A stretch of DNA of 64,000 nucleotides from Mesorhizobium sp. CA8 (GTDB lineage: Bacteria; Pseudomonadota; Alphaproteobacteria; Rhizobiales; Rhizobiaceae). Position 1 is the stretch's first letter. The number at the start of each line of letters is the position of its first letter. A program made the position numbers and the translations under genes. This document shows positions 18,760 to 28,143 of this stretch, piece after piece. The stretch lies in the NCBI RefSeq assembly GCF_020164955.1, contig NZ_JAIUHG010000002.1:1-64000 (forward strand), read 5' to 3'. The notes beneath the pieces were generated by a model. It was given only the letters and a program-made list of their open reading frames with translations. It ran no database searches and was not told where the DNA came from.

Positions 18760-19674
18760 ATGAACAGCGCCGCCCGCATCGAAGCCTTCCTCGAAATGAT
18801 GAGCGCCGAGCGGGGCGCGGCCGAAAACACGCTTTCGTCCTACCGCCGCGATCTGGAGGATGCTTCCGAGGCGATCAAAGGCGGGCTTGCCGGCGCGGGG
18901 CCGGCCGACATCCGCGCCTATCTCGACGACATCGCCGCGCGGGGCTTCGCGCCGACCTCGCAGGCGCGCAAATTGTCGGCGATCCGCCAGTTCTTCAAAT
19001 TCCTCTATGCCGAAGGCCTGCGCGGCGACGACCCGACCGGCACGCTGGACAGCCCGCGCAAGGGCCGGCCGCTGCCGAAGACGATGAGCGAGGCCGAAAC
19101 GGGCCGGCTGCTCGACCGCGCGGCGCAGGAAGCGGCAGAAACCGGACCGGACGGCGACAGGCTGGCCGCGTTGCGCCTGCACGCGCTGGTCGAGGTTCTT
19201 TACGCCACCGGCCTGCGGGTGTCGGAGCTGGTCGGCCTGCCGGTCACGGTGGCGCTGCGCGACGACCGCTTCTTCATGGTGCGCGGCAAGGGCGACAAGG
19301 AACGCATGGTGCCGCTGTCGGCCAAGGCGCGCGCCGCCATGCGCGCCTGGCTTGCCGCGAGAGCCGAGCGGCCGGCCTTTGCCGAGAGCCCGTTCCTGTT
19401 TCCGTCCTCCTCGGACAGCGGCCATCTCTCCCGGCAGGTGTTCGCCCGCGATCTCAAGGGCTTGGCCGCGCGGTCCGGCATAGCGTCGGCGAAGATCTCG
19501 CCGCATGTGCTTCGCCACGCTTTTGCCAGCCATCTCCTGCAGAACGGCGCCGATCTCAGAGCCGTTCAGCAACTCCTAGGCCATGCCGATATCTCGACCA
19601 CGCAGATCTACACCCACGTTCTGGAGGAGCGGCTGGTGCGGCTGGTCAACGATCATCACCCGCTTGCCGACTAG
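18760..19674 (+). CDS. xerD: Site-specific tyrosine recombinase XerD
   Basis: XerD with XerC resolves chromosome dimers at dif during division. The 304-residue protein has an N-terminal SAM-like DNA-binding domain ([23 protein letters not shown]) and the catalytic set: Arg in [13 protein letters not shown], Lys in [18 protein letters not shown] (HxxR), the His in [13 protein letters not shown] and the Tyr nucleophile in the same segment. Length is normal. A small membrane protein gene lies 10 bp upstream. It is a chromosomal gene, not an integrase of a mobile element. Confidence 0.95.
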   Translation: MNSAARIEAFLEMMSAERGAAENTLSSYRRDLEDASEAIKGGLAGAGPADIRAYLDDIAARGFAPTSQARKLSAIRQFFKFLYAEGLRGDDPTGTLDSPRKGRPLPKTMSEAETGRLLDRAAQEAAETGPDGDRLAALRLHALVEVLYATGLRVSELVGLPVTVALRDDRFFMVRGKGDKERMVPLSAKARAAMRAWLAARAERPAFAESPFLFPSSSDSGHLSRQVFARDLKGLAARSGIASAKISPHVLRHAFASHLLQNGADLRAVQQLLGHADISTTQIYTHVLEERLVRLVNDHHPLAD

Positions 19675-19775
19675 GCCTCATATCGCTATGTGAGGGCGAC
19701 GTTCCACCGCCCGGAGCCGGCATTTCAGCGGTTCCGCCAGCCATTTGCCTTCCGACGGATCGGTCCGACCCAAGC

Positions 19776-20726
19776 ATGTACAACTACCTCGACTTCGAAA
19801 AGCCGGTGCAGGATCTGGAGCTCAAGATCCTTGAGCTGAAGAAGCTTGCCGAGAACGGCGAGGCGGTCGATGTCGCCGAAGAGATCAGCAGGCTGGAAAA
19901 GCGCTCGCGCGACGCGTTGCGCGACCTCTACAAGGCGCTCACGCCCTGGCAGAAGGTGCAGGTCGCGCGCCATCCCGACCGCCCGCATTGCGTCGACTAC
20001 ATCAAAGGGCTGTTCACCGATTTCACGCCTTTAGCCGGCGACCGCAATTTCGGCGACGACCAGGCGATCGTCGGCGGCTTCGCGCGTTTCCGCGGCGAGC
20101 CGGTGGCGGTCATCGGCCAGGAGAAGGGTTCAGACACGGCAAGCCGCATCAAGCACAATTTCGGCTCGGTGCGGCCAGAGGGCTATCGCAAGGCGGTGCG
20201 GCTGATGGAGCTTGCCGACCGCTTCCAAATCCCGCTTTTGACATTGGTAGACACGGCCGGCGCCTATCCCGGCGTCGGCGCCGAGGAGCGCGGTCAGGCC
20301 GAAGCCATCGCGCGTTCGACCTCCGCCTGCCTTTCGCTGAAAGTGCCGTCGATCTCGGTGGTCATCGGCGAAGGCGGCTCCGGCGGCGCCATCGCGATCG
20401 CCACCGCCAACCGCGTCTACATGCTGGAGCATGCCATCTATTCGGTGATCTCGCCCGAGGGCGCGGCGTCGATCCTGTGGCGCGACACCACGCGCTCCAA
20501 GGACGCTGCGACCAACATGAAGATCACCGCGCAGGATCTTCTCGAGATGAAGATCATCGACGCCATTATTCCCGAGCCGATCGGCGGCGCCCAGCGCGCT
20601 CCGGAGACGGTAATTGCGTCCACCGGCGACCTCATCGCCCGGACGATGAAGGATTTTGCCGGCGCCAACACCGATTTCCGCGAGCAGCGCCGCGAGAAAT
20701 ATCTGGCGATGGGCCGCAGCCTTTGA
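19776..20726 (+). CDS. accA: Acetyl-CoA carboxylase carboxyltransferase subunit alpha
   Basis: AccA and AccD form the carboxyltransferase that moves the carboxyl group from biotin to acetyl-CoA, the first step of fatty-acid synthesis. The 316-residue protein starts [18 protein letters not shown] and has the diagnostic blocks [42 protein letters not shown] and [12 protein letters not shown]. Length and motifs are normal. About 100 bp separates it from xerD. Confidence 0.96.
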   Translation: MYNYLDFEKPVQDLELKILELKKLAENGEAVDVAEEISRLEKRSRDALRDLYKALTPWQKVQVARHPDRPHCVDYIKGLFTDFTPLAGDRNFGDDQAIVGGFARFRGEPVAVIGQEKGSDTASRIKHNFGSVRPEGYRKAVRLMELADRFQIPLLTLVDTAGAYPGVGAEERGQAEAIARSTSACLSLKVPSISVVIGEGGSGGAIAIATANRVYMLEHAIYSVISPEGAASILWRDTTRSKDAATNMKITAQDLLEMKIIDAIIPEPIGGAQRAPETVIASTGDLIARTMKDFAGANTDFREQRREKYLAMGRSL

Positions 20727-20754
20727 CCTCTCAAGTCCCGGCAAGACGTTCAAC

Positions 20755-20782
20755 TGTGGCCGGAATAAGCAATTCCGCCACA
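20755..20782 (+). terminator. Stem-loop after accA, possible weak terminator
   Basis: TGTGG/CGGAAT (20755-20766) pairs with ATTCCG/CCACA (20772-20782), giving an 11-bp stem with one bulged C and a 5-nt loop, 28 bp after the accA stop. The stretch that follows is A-rich, not T-rich, so it is not a classical intrinsic terminator; it could stabilise the 3' end. The rest of the gap to 20949 shows nothing else definite. Confidence 0.35.
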
Positions 20783-20948
20783 AAAATGCCGCCGGATTCG
20801 GCTCAATGGAAATCGCCGCGAGGGGTTTGCCAAGGCTTGCGGTAAGGAATTTTCAAGGTTAACGGGCTTACGGTCCCACTGGTGTTCAGCCTGCGGGCCC
20901 GGCCATGCCGAGTGCCGTTGGCCCGAGAGAAGAGACGTAGCCGTATCG

Positions 20949-22238
20949 ATGTTTGCCAAGCTTGCCCGCACCGGAGTCCTGATCGCCGCCATCGGCGTCG
21001 CCGGCTGCAATGATTCGTCGATGAAGGATTTCGCGCCGGAGGCCAACAAGCCGCTGCCGGACAAGATCCTTGCCGACATGAAGGCCAAGGGCATGGTGCG
21101 CACCTCTTCGGTGATGGCGCGCATCTTCAAGGAAGAAGGTAAGCTGGAGATCTGGAAGGCCAAGACCAATGGCCGCTACGATCTCGTCGCCACCTACGAC
21201 ATCTGCAAATGGTCGGGAAAGCTCGGCCCGAAATACACCGAGGGCGACCGCCAGGCGCCGGAAGGCTTCTATACGGTGCGTCCGTCGCAGATGAATCCGC
21301 GCTCGAATTACCATCTGTCCTTCAACATCGGCTTCCCCAATGCCTATGACCGCGCCAATGGCCGCACCGGCCAGAACCTGATGGTGCATGGCGCCTGCTC
21401 GTCGTCCGGCTGCTATTCGATGACCGACGCGCAGATCGAACAGATCTATGCCTTCGGCCGCGACGCCTTCCAGGGCGGCCAGACCGAGTTCCAGATCCAG
21501 GCCTTCCCGTTCCGCATGACCGCCGCCAACATGGCGCGCTACCGCAACGACCCGAATTACGAATTCTGGAAGATGCTGAAGGTCGGGTACGACAATTTCG
21601 AGATCACCAAGGTGCCGCCGAAGGTCGACGTCTGCGAGAAGCGCTATGTCTTCAACCAGGTGGCGCCGGAAGGCACGACCTTCGACCCGACCGGCCCCTG
21701 CCCCACGACCATGCAGCCTGACTCGTTGAAAACGGCCTATGCTGACTACGAGAAGCGTTACGACGCGGCCTTCAAAGCAGCCGTCAATTCCAGCACGCCG
21801 CCGCCGAAGCCGACGATTGCCGGCATCAAGGAAGCGAGCATCGTTTCCGACTGGTCGAAGCGCCGCGCCCGCGGCGAGCGCGTGCCGATCGAGCCGCCGT
21901 CGCTGAATGCCGACGGCTCGGTGACGGAAACTACCCGCATGGGCCGCATCGATTCCCCGCTCGGCCGCAAGATGGCAGCAGCCGACGCGCAGAAGGAAGC
22001 CAAGCGCAAGGCCGAAGAGCAGCGCGTGGCCGCGATCGAGGCGGCTAAGGCCGCCAAGGAAGCGGCTAGGCAGCAGGCGCTGGCCGAGAAGGAAGCCGCC
22101 AAGCAGGCGGCGCAGCAGCCGGTCGTCACTGCAGGCGTCGAGGCAGTGCCCGCGCAGGAGACCCAGCAGGCCGCCGACGCCGACCAGGGCACCGTGTCAA
22201 AGCTGAAGAAGAAGCTGCTCGGCATGTTCGGCGGCTGA
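20949..22238 (+). CDS. YafK-type L,D-transpeptidase-family lipoprotein
   Basis: The 429-residue protein starts with a lipoprotein signal (LIAAIGVAGC, lipobox VAGC, Cys 20). The YkuD-like L,D-transpeptidase domain follows, with its catalytic signature in MVHGACSSSGCYSM: His 145, Ser 151 and Cys 153. APEGFYTVRPSQMNP is typical of the YafK branch. The last hundred residues are an Ala/Lys/Glu-rich, probably coiled-coil extension (about 335-400) that YafK itself lacks. It likely acts on peptidoglycan in the periplasm, either making or cutting links to cell-wall-bound proteins. Confidence 0.85.
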   Translation: MFAKLARTGVLIAAIGVAGCNDSSMKDFAPEANKPLPDKILADMKAKGMVRTSSVMARIFKEEGKLEIWKAKTNGRYDLVATYDICKWSGKLGPKYTEGDRQAPEGFYTVRPSQMNPRSNYHLSFNIGFPNAYDRANGRTGQNLMVHGACSSSGCYSMTDAQIEQIYAFGRDAFQGGQTEFQIQAFPFRMTAANMARYRNDPNYEFWKMLKVGYDNFEITKVPPKVDVCEKRYVFNQVAPEGTTFDPTGPCPTTMQPDSLKTAYADYEKRYDAAFKAAVNSSTPPPKPTIAGIKEASIVSDWSKRRARGERVPIEPPSLNADGSVTETTRMGRIDSPLGRKMAAADAQKEAKRKAEEQRVAAIEAAKAAKEAARQQALAEKEAAKQAAQQPVVTAGVEAVPAQETQQAADADQGTVSKLKKKLLGMFGG

Positions 22239-22245
22239 GGCTTCA

Positions 22246-22320
22246 ATGCATGTCGCCCAAAAGCATGCTCTCGGGCATTGACCCGAGGGGTAAGGCGGTT
22301 TTGGAATAGCGACATGCATG
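22246..22320. repeat. Inverted-repeat intergenic element covering the next start codon
   Basis: TGCATGTCGCCCAAAA (22247-22262 region) is mirrored by TTTTGGAATAGCGACATGCA (22300-22319 region), with a GC-rich inner part containing CTCGGGCATTGACCCGAG, itself a short hairpin. This resembles a rhizobial intergenic repeat with CATGTCG ends. The right arm includes the ATG (22314) of the TusA-like gene, so that gene's start codon is repeat-derived and could be folded into the stem. Confidence 0.6.
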
Positions 22321-22565
22321 AACAGAGGGCAAAGCCGCCCGCCATCTACGATCTCAAGGGACTGAACTGTCCGCTGCCGGTGCTGAAAGCCCGCAAGCGG
22401 CTGGCTGCGATGCGGCCGGGTGCCAGGCTGTGGCTCGAGACCACCGATCCGCTGGCCGTGATCGACATCCCGGCCTTCTGCGCCGATGCCGGCCACCAAT
22501 TGGTCGAAACGGCCGCGGTGACGGGCGGCCATCGTTTCCTGGTCGAGCGCGGCAGCGCGGCCTGA
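22314..22565 (+). CDS. TusA/SirA-like sulfur-carrier family protein
   Basis: The 83-residue protein has the TusA-fold signature YDLKGLNCPLPVLKARKRL with the CPxP motif whose Cys carries persulfide in TusA, followed by the usual beta-alpha-beta pattern (LWLETTDPLAVIDIPAFC, TGGHRFLVER). True TusA acts in thiouridine synthesis of tRNA, but many paralogues exist with other sulfur-transfer roles. An in-frame ATG at 22278 would add 12 unrelated residues. It lies downstream of the L,D-transpeptidase gene and convergent with the COG0523 GTPase. Confidence 0.85.
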   Translation: MHEQRAKPPAIYDLKGLNCPLPVLKARKRLAAMRPGARLWLETTDPLAVIDIPAFCADAGHQLVETAAVTGGHRFLVERGSAA

Positions 22566-22582
22566 CCGGCGTCGTTTTCGGC

Positions 22583-23692
22583 CTATAGCCCCGCTATTGC
22601 CAGCGGATTGGTCTCCAGCGCGGCCCGGTCCGGCGTGTCGATCGACGGCTTGTTGGTGAAGGCGGCGAACAGCCGACGGCTGTAGTCCTGCGGCATGTCG
22701 AGCGTGATCAGCACCAGCCTAGTGCCGCGCTGGCCGTCGGGCCAGGCCGGCAGCCTTGCCGGCGGATGCAGGATCTTCTGCACGCCGTGAATGACCAGCG
22801 GCCGCGACGGATCCTCCGCAAGCTCGATGACGCCCTTCATGCGCAGGAGTTTCTCGCCATGCGTCGAGCGCAGAAGATCAAGGAACATTTCGATCGCCGA
22901 GAACGGCACCGGGCCGTCATGGACGAGCGAGTGCGTGCGCACGCGCGTATCATGGCGATGCTCATGATGGTGGTGGTGATCGTGGTCGCCGTCATGGTGA
23001 TGATGATCATGGTGATGATCATGCGCCGCCTCTTCACCAAGCCAGCGCCGCACGTCGGCGGACTTGGTTTCAGGATTATAGAGGCCGCAATTGAACAGCG
23101 CCGCGGCGCCGGCATCGGCGACGTCGAGCAGGACGGCGCCTGGATTGACCTGCTTCAGCCTTGCCCGCAACGCCTCGACCTCGGCCGCGTCGGCCAGGTC
23201 GATCTTGGTCAGCACGATGCGGTCGGCCACCGCCGCCTGCTTCACCGCTTCGACATGGGTATCGAGCGTTGCCTCGCCATTGACGGCGTCGACCAGCGTG
23301 ATGACGCCGTCGAGCCAGAAGGCGTGCACCAGCGCCGGATGCGCCATGATCGACTGCAGCACCGGCGCCGGATCGGCCAGACCCGTCGTCTCGACGACGA
23401 CGCGCGCCAGTTTCGCGATACGGCCGGTCTGCAGCCGGTCGACGAGATCGGCGAGCGTGTCGACCAGGTCGCCGCGCACCGTGCAGCACAGGCAGCCGTC
23501 GGAAAGCTGGATGATGCCGTCGGAAGCCTGCTCGACCAGCAGATGGTCGATCGCCACCTCGCCGAACTCGTTGATGATCACCGCCGTGTCGGCAAGCGCC
23601 GGCTCCTTGAGCAGCCGATTGAGAAGCGTCGTCTTGCCGGCGCCGAGGAAACCGGTGAGCACGGATACGGGAATGGGAAAGCTGCTGTCCAT
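22583..23692 (-). CDS. COG0523 (CobW/YjiA-like) GTPase with a His-rich metal-binding loop
   Basis: This is a G3E-family P-loop GTPase of 369 residues. It has Walker A GFLGAGKTTLLN (about 14-25), the metal-binding CLCC motif (SDGCLCCTVRGDL), the base-recognition segment LTKIDLAD and a C-terminal CobW_C domain. Between them is a run very rich in His and Asp (about residues 222-252). COG0523 proteins act as metallochaperones, often for zinc under limitation or for cobalt. It lies 9 bp downstream of a D,D-carboxypeptidase gene start-to-stop, not in a cobalamin operon, so a zinc role is as likely as a cobalt role. Confidence 0.88.
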   Translation of the reverse strand: MDSSFPIPVSVLTGFLGAGKTTLLNRLLKEPALADTAVIINEFGEVAIDHLLVEQASDGIIQLSDGCLCCTVRGDLVDTLADLVDRLQTGRIAKLARVVVETTGLADPAPVLQSIMAHPALVHAFWLDGVITLVDAVNGEATLDTHVEAVKQAAVADRIVLTKIDLADAAEVEALRARLKQVNPGAVLLDVADAGAAALFNCGLYNPETKSADVRRWLGEEAAHDHHHDHHHHDGDHDHHHHHEHRHDTRVRTHSLVHDGPVPFSAIEMFLDLLRSTHGEKLLRMKGVIELAEDPSRPLVIHGVQKILHPPARLPAWPDGQRGTRLVLITLDMPQDYSRRLFAAFTNKPSIDTPDRAALETNPLAIAGL

Positions 23693-23700
23693 GACGCGGC

Positions 23701-24870
23701 TCAGTTGGCCTTGGCGGGCTGGTCGCCCTGCGCCGCGGCGGCAGCCGTTCCGGTCGCCAGAGGCTCGGCGCCGGCCGGCGCCGGCCTGTCGGGTCGCCAG
23801 CTCGGCAGCGGCACACCGGCATAATTCTGATCGGCCTGGTCGACGAACGCCTTGGGCGCCGGCCCCGTCGCGCCGCCGAGACCGACGGCAACGAGCGTGG
23901 GGTGGTCGAGCTTCACCTGGTAGGGCGATTTCGGCTTATCCTTGGCGGCAACCTCGGGGGCCGCCTCCGATTGCTCGTTCTTCGGCTTTTTCGCGCAGAT
24001 CTCGTCATGCATATCGTTGGGCGACAGTGTGTCGCCATAGGGCTTGAGCCCTGCAAGCGTGGTCGAAGTGGCCGTCGGCATCTCAAAACCCAAGTCGAGC
24101 AGCTTTGCCGCCGCTTCGGCGCGGCTGATCGCCGATTTCTCACCCAATACCACGGCCACCAGCGTGCGCCCGTTGCGTGTCGCCGAGCCGATCATGTTGA
24201 AGCCGGACGGACAGACGAAGCCGGTCTTCATGCCGTCGGCGCCCGGATAGCGGCCGATCAGGAGATTGTAGTTCGGGATCGCCTTCTTGCCGACCGCAAG
24301 GCCTTCGATCGAGAACCACGGGGCATATTGCGGAAAATCATTGCGCAACGCCGTCACCAGCACGGCAAGGTCACGCGCGGTCGTATACTGCTCCGGCGAA
24401 TAGAGCCCGTTCGGGTTGACGAAATGCGTGCCGACCATGCCGAGCCGGGCCGCCTCGGCGTTCATGCGGTCGGCAAAGGCAGCCTGCGACCCGCCGATAT
24501 TCTCGCCCACGGCCATGGCGATGTCGTTGGCCGACTTGACCAGCATCATCTTCAGCGCGTTGTCGAGCCGCATCACCGAGCCGGGCTTGAAGCCCATTTT
24601 GCTCGCCGGCTCGCCGGCCGAATGCTTCGTCACCTTGATTGGCGAATCGAGCGCCACCTCGCCGGCCTGGATCGCGCGGAAGGCAACATAGGCCGTCATC
24701 AACTTGCTGAGCGAGGCCGGATACCAGCGCTTGAATGCGTCCTGGTGCTCCAAGATTGAGCCGCTCTTCAAGTCGAAAAGGACGATCGGATTGGCCCGGA
24801 CCGGGCCGGCAAACACCGGCAACGCAAGCGCGCCTCCCAGCAATAGGTTGAGGAAATGCCTTCGCCGCAT
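23701..24870 (-). CDS. D-alanyl-D-alanine carboxypeptidase, peptidase S11 family
   Basis: This is a low-molecular-weight penicillin-binding protein that trims the terminal D-Ala of peptidoglycan stem peptides. The 389-residue protein has an N-terminal signal (MRRRHFLNLLLGGALALPVF, possibly Tat because of RRR), the SxxK motif SLSK at about 53-56, SAN at 113-115 and KTG at 215-217. A Pro/Ala-rich C-terminal tail replaces the membrane-anchor helix of classic DacA. The start at 24870 was chosen to place the signal at the N-terminus; the frame is open to 24942. The gap to 25090 shows nothing definite. Confidence 0.9.
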   Translation of the reverse strand: MRRRHFLNLLLGGALALPVFAGPVRANPIVLFDLKSGSILEHQDAFKRWYPASLSKLMTAYVAFRAIQAGEVALDSPIKVTKHSAGEPASKMGFKPGSVMRLDNALKMMLVKSANDIAMAVGENIGGSQAAFADRMNAEAARLGMVGTHFVNPNGLYSPEQYTTARDLAVLVTALRNDFPQYAPWFSIEGLAVGKKAIPNYNLLIGRYPGADGMKTGFVCPSGFNMIGSATRNGRTLVAVVLGEKSAISRAEAAAKLLDLGFEMPTATSTTLAGLKPYGDTLSPNDMHDEICAKKPKNEQSEAAPEVAAKDKPKSPYQVKLDHPTLVAVGLGGATGPAPKAFVDQADQNYAGVPLPSWRPDRPAPAGAEPLATGTAAAAAQGDQPAKAN

Positions 24871-25089
24871 GATCAAATCCGAAATCGCCTCTTGCCGTAA
24901 TCGCGGCTGGGTTCGTAAGATTTGGTTACCCATCGCCAGCATAAATGCGGCCCGGCCCTCGACCCGGACCGCATTGTTGCGGTGCTATTTACCCTATGTG
25001 ACGCCAAAATGGCAAAGTTCAAGACAATCATAATTGCTGAACAGCGGCTCTGACCGACTGCCGCCAATCAACCAAGAGATGGACCGATC

Positions 25090-26253
25090 ATGCCAATTCT
25101 GAACCGCGCCGCGCAAATGCAGGAAGAAGTTGCTGGCTGGCGACGGCATCTGCACCAGACACCGGAGCTGAATTTCGACGTGTTCCAGACCGCCGCCTTC
25201 GTCACCGAGAAGCTGAAGGCCTTCGGCTGCGACGAGGTGGTGACGGGGCTGGGCAAGACCGGCGTCGTCGGCATCATCCGCGGCCGCAAGGGCGATGGCA
25301 CGGCGATAGGACTGCGCGCCGACATGGACGCGCTGCCGATCGACGAGATCACCGGCAAGCCATGGGCCTCGACGGTGCGCGGCAAGATGCATGCCTGCGG
25401 TCATGACGGCCACACCGCCATGCTCTTGGGTGCGGCCAAATATCTTGCCGAGACGCGCAATTTCGCCGGCAGCGTGGCGGTGATCTTCCAGCCGGCCGAG
25501 GAAGGCGGCGGCGGCGGCAACGAGATGGTCAAGGACGGCATCATGGAGCGCTTCGGCATCGAGAAGGTGTTCGGCATGCACAATATGCCGGGCCTGCCGG
25601 TCGGCCAGTTCGCCATCAAGCCCGGCCCGATCATGGCCGCGACGGCCGAATTCACCATCACCGTCAGGGGCCGCGGCGGCCATGCGGCGATGCCGCACGG
25701 CACGATCGATCCGATCGTCATCGCCAGCCAGCTGGTCGGGGCGCTGCAGACCATCGCCTCGCGCAGCACCGATCCGGTCGAGGCCGTGGTGGTGTCAGTG
25801 ACGAAGTTCCACGCCGGCGACGCCTATAACGTCATTCCCGAAAGCGCCGAGATCGCCGGCACCGTGCGCACGCTGAAGAAGGACGTGGCCAGGAAGTCGG
25901 AAGAGCGCATCCGCGCGCTCTGCGCCGGCCTCGCCGCGGCCTTCGGCGCCACCATCGAGGTCGATTACGACGCCAATTACCCCGTCACCTTCAACCATGC
26001 AGAGGAAACCGCGTTTGCGGGCGATGTCGCAGCCGACATCGCCGGCGACAGCCATGTCCACCGCGCCATCCAGCCGGTGATGGGCGGCGAAGATTTCTCC
26101 TATATGCTGGAAGCCCGCCCCGGCGCCTTCATTTTCATCGGCAATGGCGACTCCGCCGGCCTGCATCACCCGGCCTACGACTTCAACGACGAGGTCATCC
26201 CGCACGGCATGAGCTATTGGGTGAAGCTGGCCGAAACCGCGCTGGCCGCCTGA
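25090..26253 (+). CDS. M20-family aminoacylase/hippurate-hydrolase-like amidohydrolase
   Basis: The 387-residue protein belongs to the M20 zinc amidohydrolases. Typical blocks are WRRHLHQTPELNF, GLRADMDALPIDE, MHACGHDGHTAML (metal-binding Cys/His), FQPAEEGGGGG (catalytic Glu pair), RGRGGHAAMPH in the dimerisation domain and PVMGGEDFSYML near the end. It probably removes the acyl group from N-acyl amino acids or from amino-acid conjugates such as auxin conjugates; the true substrate is unknown. An AAGAG site lies before the ATG. Confidence 0.9.
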   Translation: MPILNRAAQMQEEVAGWRRHLHQTPELNFDVFQTAAFVTEKLKAFGCDEVVTGLGKTGVVGIIRGRKGDGTAIGLRADMDALPIDEITGKPWASTVRGKMHACGHDGHTAMLLGAAKYLAETRNFAGSVAVIFQPAEEGGGGGNEMVKDGIMERFGIEKVFGMHNMPGLPVGQFAIKPGPIMAATAEFTITVRGRGGHAAMPHGTIDPIVIASQLVGALQTIASRSTDPVEAVVVSVTKFHAGDAYNVIPESAEIAGTVRTLKKDVARKSEERIRALCAGLAAAFGATIEVDYDANYPVTFNHAEETAFAGDVAADIAGDSHVHRAIQPVMGGEDFSYMLEARPGAFIFIGNGDSAGLHHPAYDFNDEVIPHGMSYWVKLAETALAA

Positions 26254-26365
26254 GCGCCTTAAGGCGATACGGCTTGGCCGGCTCGGCCCTGCCGAGACAG
26301 CCTAAGTGGGAGGTCAGCATGCCCCTTGGCGAACCGGCCCGAAGCGTTTATGTGTCGGGCCGCGT

Positions 26366-26442
26366 GGTCCCGTAGCTCAGTAGGATAGAGCGGCAGATTC
26401 CTAATCTGTAGGTCACAGGTTCGATTCCTGTCGGGATCACCA
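26366..26442 (+). tRNA. tRNA-Arg (anticodon CCU)
   Basis: This is a 77-nt cloverleaf with encoded CCA. The acceptor stem is GGTCCCG with CGGGATC (one G-U pair), the D arm GCTC..GAGC, the anticodon stem GCAGA with TCTGT around loop TTCCTAA (anticodon CCT), and the T arm ACAGG-TTCGATT-CCTGT, then discriminator A and CCA. It reads the AGG codon. No integrated element is seen next to it: the flanks are ordinary genes. Confidence 0.97.
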
Positions 26443-26486
26443 AGTTTTTTCAAGGGCTTGGCGAGCAGGTCGCTGCATCGTTGGCG

Positions 26487-27890
26487 TCAAAGTGATCCCG
26501 AAGCGAACGGCCCCGAAAGATGGTGCCTGCGCAAAAGTGTGGAGAGGTGGTTCGCGGCCTCGGCGAATGCTTCGCCTCCGGAAGTGATCAGTGCCGGCCG
26601 TTCCTGCTCGGACGCAGCCAGGACGCGTTCCCAGAAAGCGGCGACGACAGCGCTCGACCGGGCGAGATCGGCAGCCACGTTCTTGTCATCGGCCAGCGCC
26701 GCCAGATGCCGAAGATCGATGCCGCCAATACCGGGCGGGACTTTCGCTCCCATGTCGACAAAGCCCGGAGGCAGCGATCCTTTCAGATTGTGGACGCGAT
26801 GCTCGATGACGGCTGCATAGATCTGGTCGACGGCCTGCTTGGCGCCCGCGACACGAGAGGGGTGATCGGTGTCGGCCGCGGCATGGGGGAGAAGTTCCAG
26901 ACGCTCACCATAGGTTTGGACCAGCTTGAGATAGGGCAGCATCGGCCCCGAAACGGTGCCGCCGTCATTGAACAGGTCCGCATCGATCGCCGCATGGGAA
27001 ACGGGCCCTGACGCCAGCGCGCGCTCCAGCGCCGCCACGTCGACCAGCTCGCCGCGATCATAGTTGATGAGCACGGCGCCGTGGTTGAGAGCCGAAAGCA
27101 CCTCATCTCCGATCAGCCCGGCATTGGCGTATCGTTGCTGGCCGGCATCGAAGGCACCCAGGCCAAGGTGAACCGAAAGCGCGTCCGCGCCGCGCGCTGC
27201 GTCCACCATGGTTGCGGCGTAGTCGAAGCCTTCCAGCTCGATCCATTTCCGGTGGCGTGGCCGCGCATGGATAGTGATCCGCATGCCGAAGGCCTGGCCG
27301 AGCCTGGCGAATTCCCGGCCGATATTGCCATAGCCGATCACCGCCAGTCTTTTGCCTTCGAGCTTCTCGGTCGGATAGTGCCGCAGGTCTTTTCCCGTAT
27401 CGAACTGCCCGCCGGCGACCAGGTTGTTGAGCTTGTCAACGGGAAGATCCGGCCTGACCTTCAGCAGCGCCTTCATGGCCATTTGTGCGGTGGCGCGGCT
27501 GTTGATGCCCGGCGTGTTCATCAACGGCGCTTCGCCGCCTTCTCCGCTGCCCCCGCCCCACGATGCCGACCCCATATTGCCGGTGCCGGCACCGATGCGC
27601 ACGCCGCCGAGGCGGAACCTGGTCTCCGCGGGAATGAACGTCGCGGCAGCGATGACGGCGTCGTAGCGGCCGTCGCCGGCCTCGGCCAACAATTCCTCGC
27701 GCGTGCTCAATTGCGGCAGGTAAAAGAAATGCAGCTTGCCGGGGTCAAGGGCGCCCTTGACGATGCCTGTCTGGTGGAACACGCCACCTCTGGCTTCGAT
27801 ATAGGCCTTGACCTCGCTGTGGTCGGGATGGCCGTCCGCGCCAAAGCGGAGGCCTACAAAATCGCAGATCAGAATATTGGCTGATGTCAT
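26487..27890 (-). CDS. NAD(P)-dependent 2-hydroxyacid-dehydrogenase-like oxidoreductase
   Basis: The 467-residue protein has the D-isomer-specific 2-hydroxyacid dehydrogenase fold in its middle: the nucleotide motif VIGYGNIGREFA, LINYDRGELVDV with the substrate-binding Arg, and LLPHAAADT supplying the catalytic His region. It differs from usual members by length (about 320-330 is standard): there is a long N-terminal catalytic-domain variant and about 100 extra residues at the C-terminus. Substrate unknown. The gene runs toward the tRNA on the opposite strand, leaving a 44-bp gap. Confidence 0.75.
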   Translation of the reverse strand: MTSANILICDFVGLRFGADGHPDHSEVKAYIEARGGVFHQTGIVKGALDPGKLHFFYLPQLSTREELLAEAGDGRYDAVIAAATFIPAETRFRLGGVRIGAGTGNMGSASWGGGSGEGGEAPLMNTPGINSRATAQMAMKALLKVRPDLPVDKLNNLVAGGQFDTGKDLRHYPTEKLEGKRLAVIGYGNIGREFARLGQAFGMRITIHARPRHRKWIELEGFDYAATMVDAARGADALSVHLGLGAFDAGQQRYANAGLIGDEVLSALNHGAVLINYDRGELVDVAALERALASGPVSHAAIDADLFNDGGTVSGPMLPYLKLVQTYGERLELLPHAAADTDHPSRVAGAKQAVDQIYAAVIEHRVHNLKGSLPPGFVDMGAKVPPGIGGIDLRHLAALADDKNVAADLARSSAVVAAFWERVLAASEQERPALITSGGEAFAEAANHLSTLLRRHHLSGPFASGSL

Positions 27891-28100
27891 GGAGCGTCGT
27901 TTCCCTGCAGCTGTCTCCAGCTACTCCAATCCGTTATCCGATGGACTGCGTGAAGCGGCATATCCGGGTCGCAAGCGAGAGATCGCCGTAAGGAAGCTAA
28001 ACTTGTTGGCCCTGAAGGATGAGAACCCGCGAAATGGCGCAGGCGCAGAAGAGCAGGCTCGCGCCCGACGCCGGCCTGGTCGGCGTCAACCATTATATGC

Positions 28101-28128
28101 GGTTCGCCGTTTCATGAAACGGTGAACC
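28101..28128. repeat. Palindromic intergenic repeat (GGTTCGCCGTTTC hairpin)
   Basis: GGTTCGCCGTTTC (28101-28113) pairs with GAAACGGTGAACC (28116-28128), a 13-bp hairpin with one G-T mismatch pair and a 2-nt centre. It is the same core as the hairpins at 2117-2153 and 43517. It lies just beyond the stop of the FMN reductase gene. The rest of the 27891-28143 gap holds nothing I can support. Confidence 0.7.
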
Positions 28129-28143
28129 GGTCTGGCGCTTCGG

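Noticed and set aside
18760..19674. Tyrosine recombinase next to short genes considered as an integrase of a genomic island.
   Set aside because: All features fit chromosomal XerD, it sits next to accA and aro genes, and there are no attachment-site repeats or mobile genes.
22950..23030. Dense GATGGTGATGATCATGGTGATG-like short repeats suggesting a microsatellite or CRISPR-like array.
   Set aside because: It is only the antisense of the His/Asp-rich codons in the COG0523 protein; no spacer-repeat periodicity exists. No CRISPR array was seen anywhere in the window.
26366..26442. tRNA-Arg considered as an integration site of a symbiosis island or other element.
   Set aside because: No integrase or 3' tRNA duplicate is seen in the flanks, which are ordinary metabolic genes.
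26259..26453. Minus-strand frame encoding DPDRNRTCDLQIRNLPLYPTEL-like sequence.
   Set aside because: This familiar peptide is the antisense translation of a tRNA gene (here tRNA-Arg) and a frequent false annotation.
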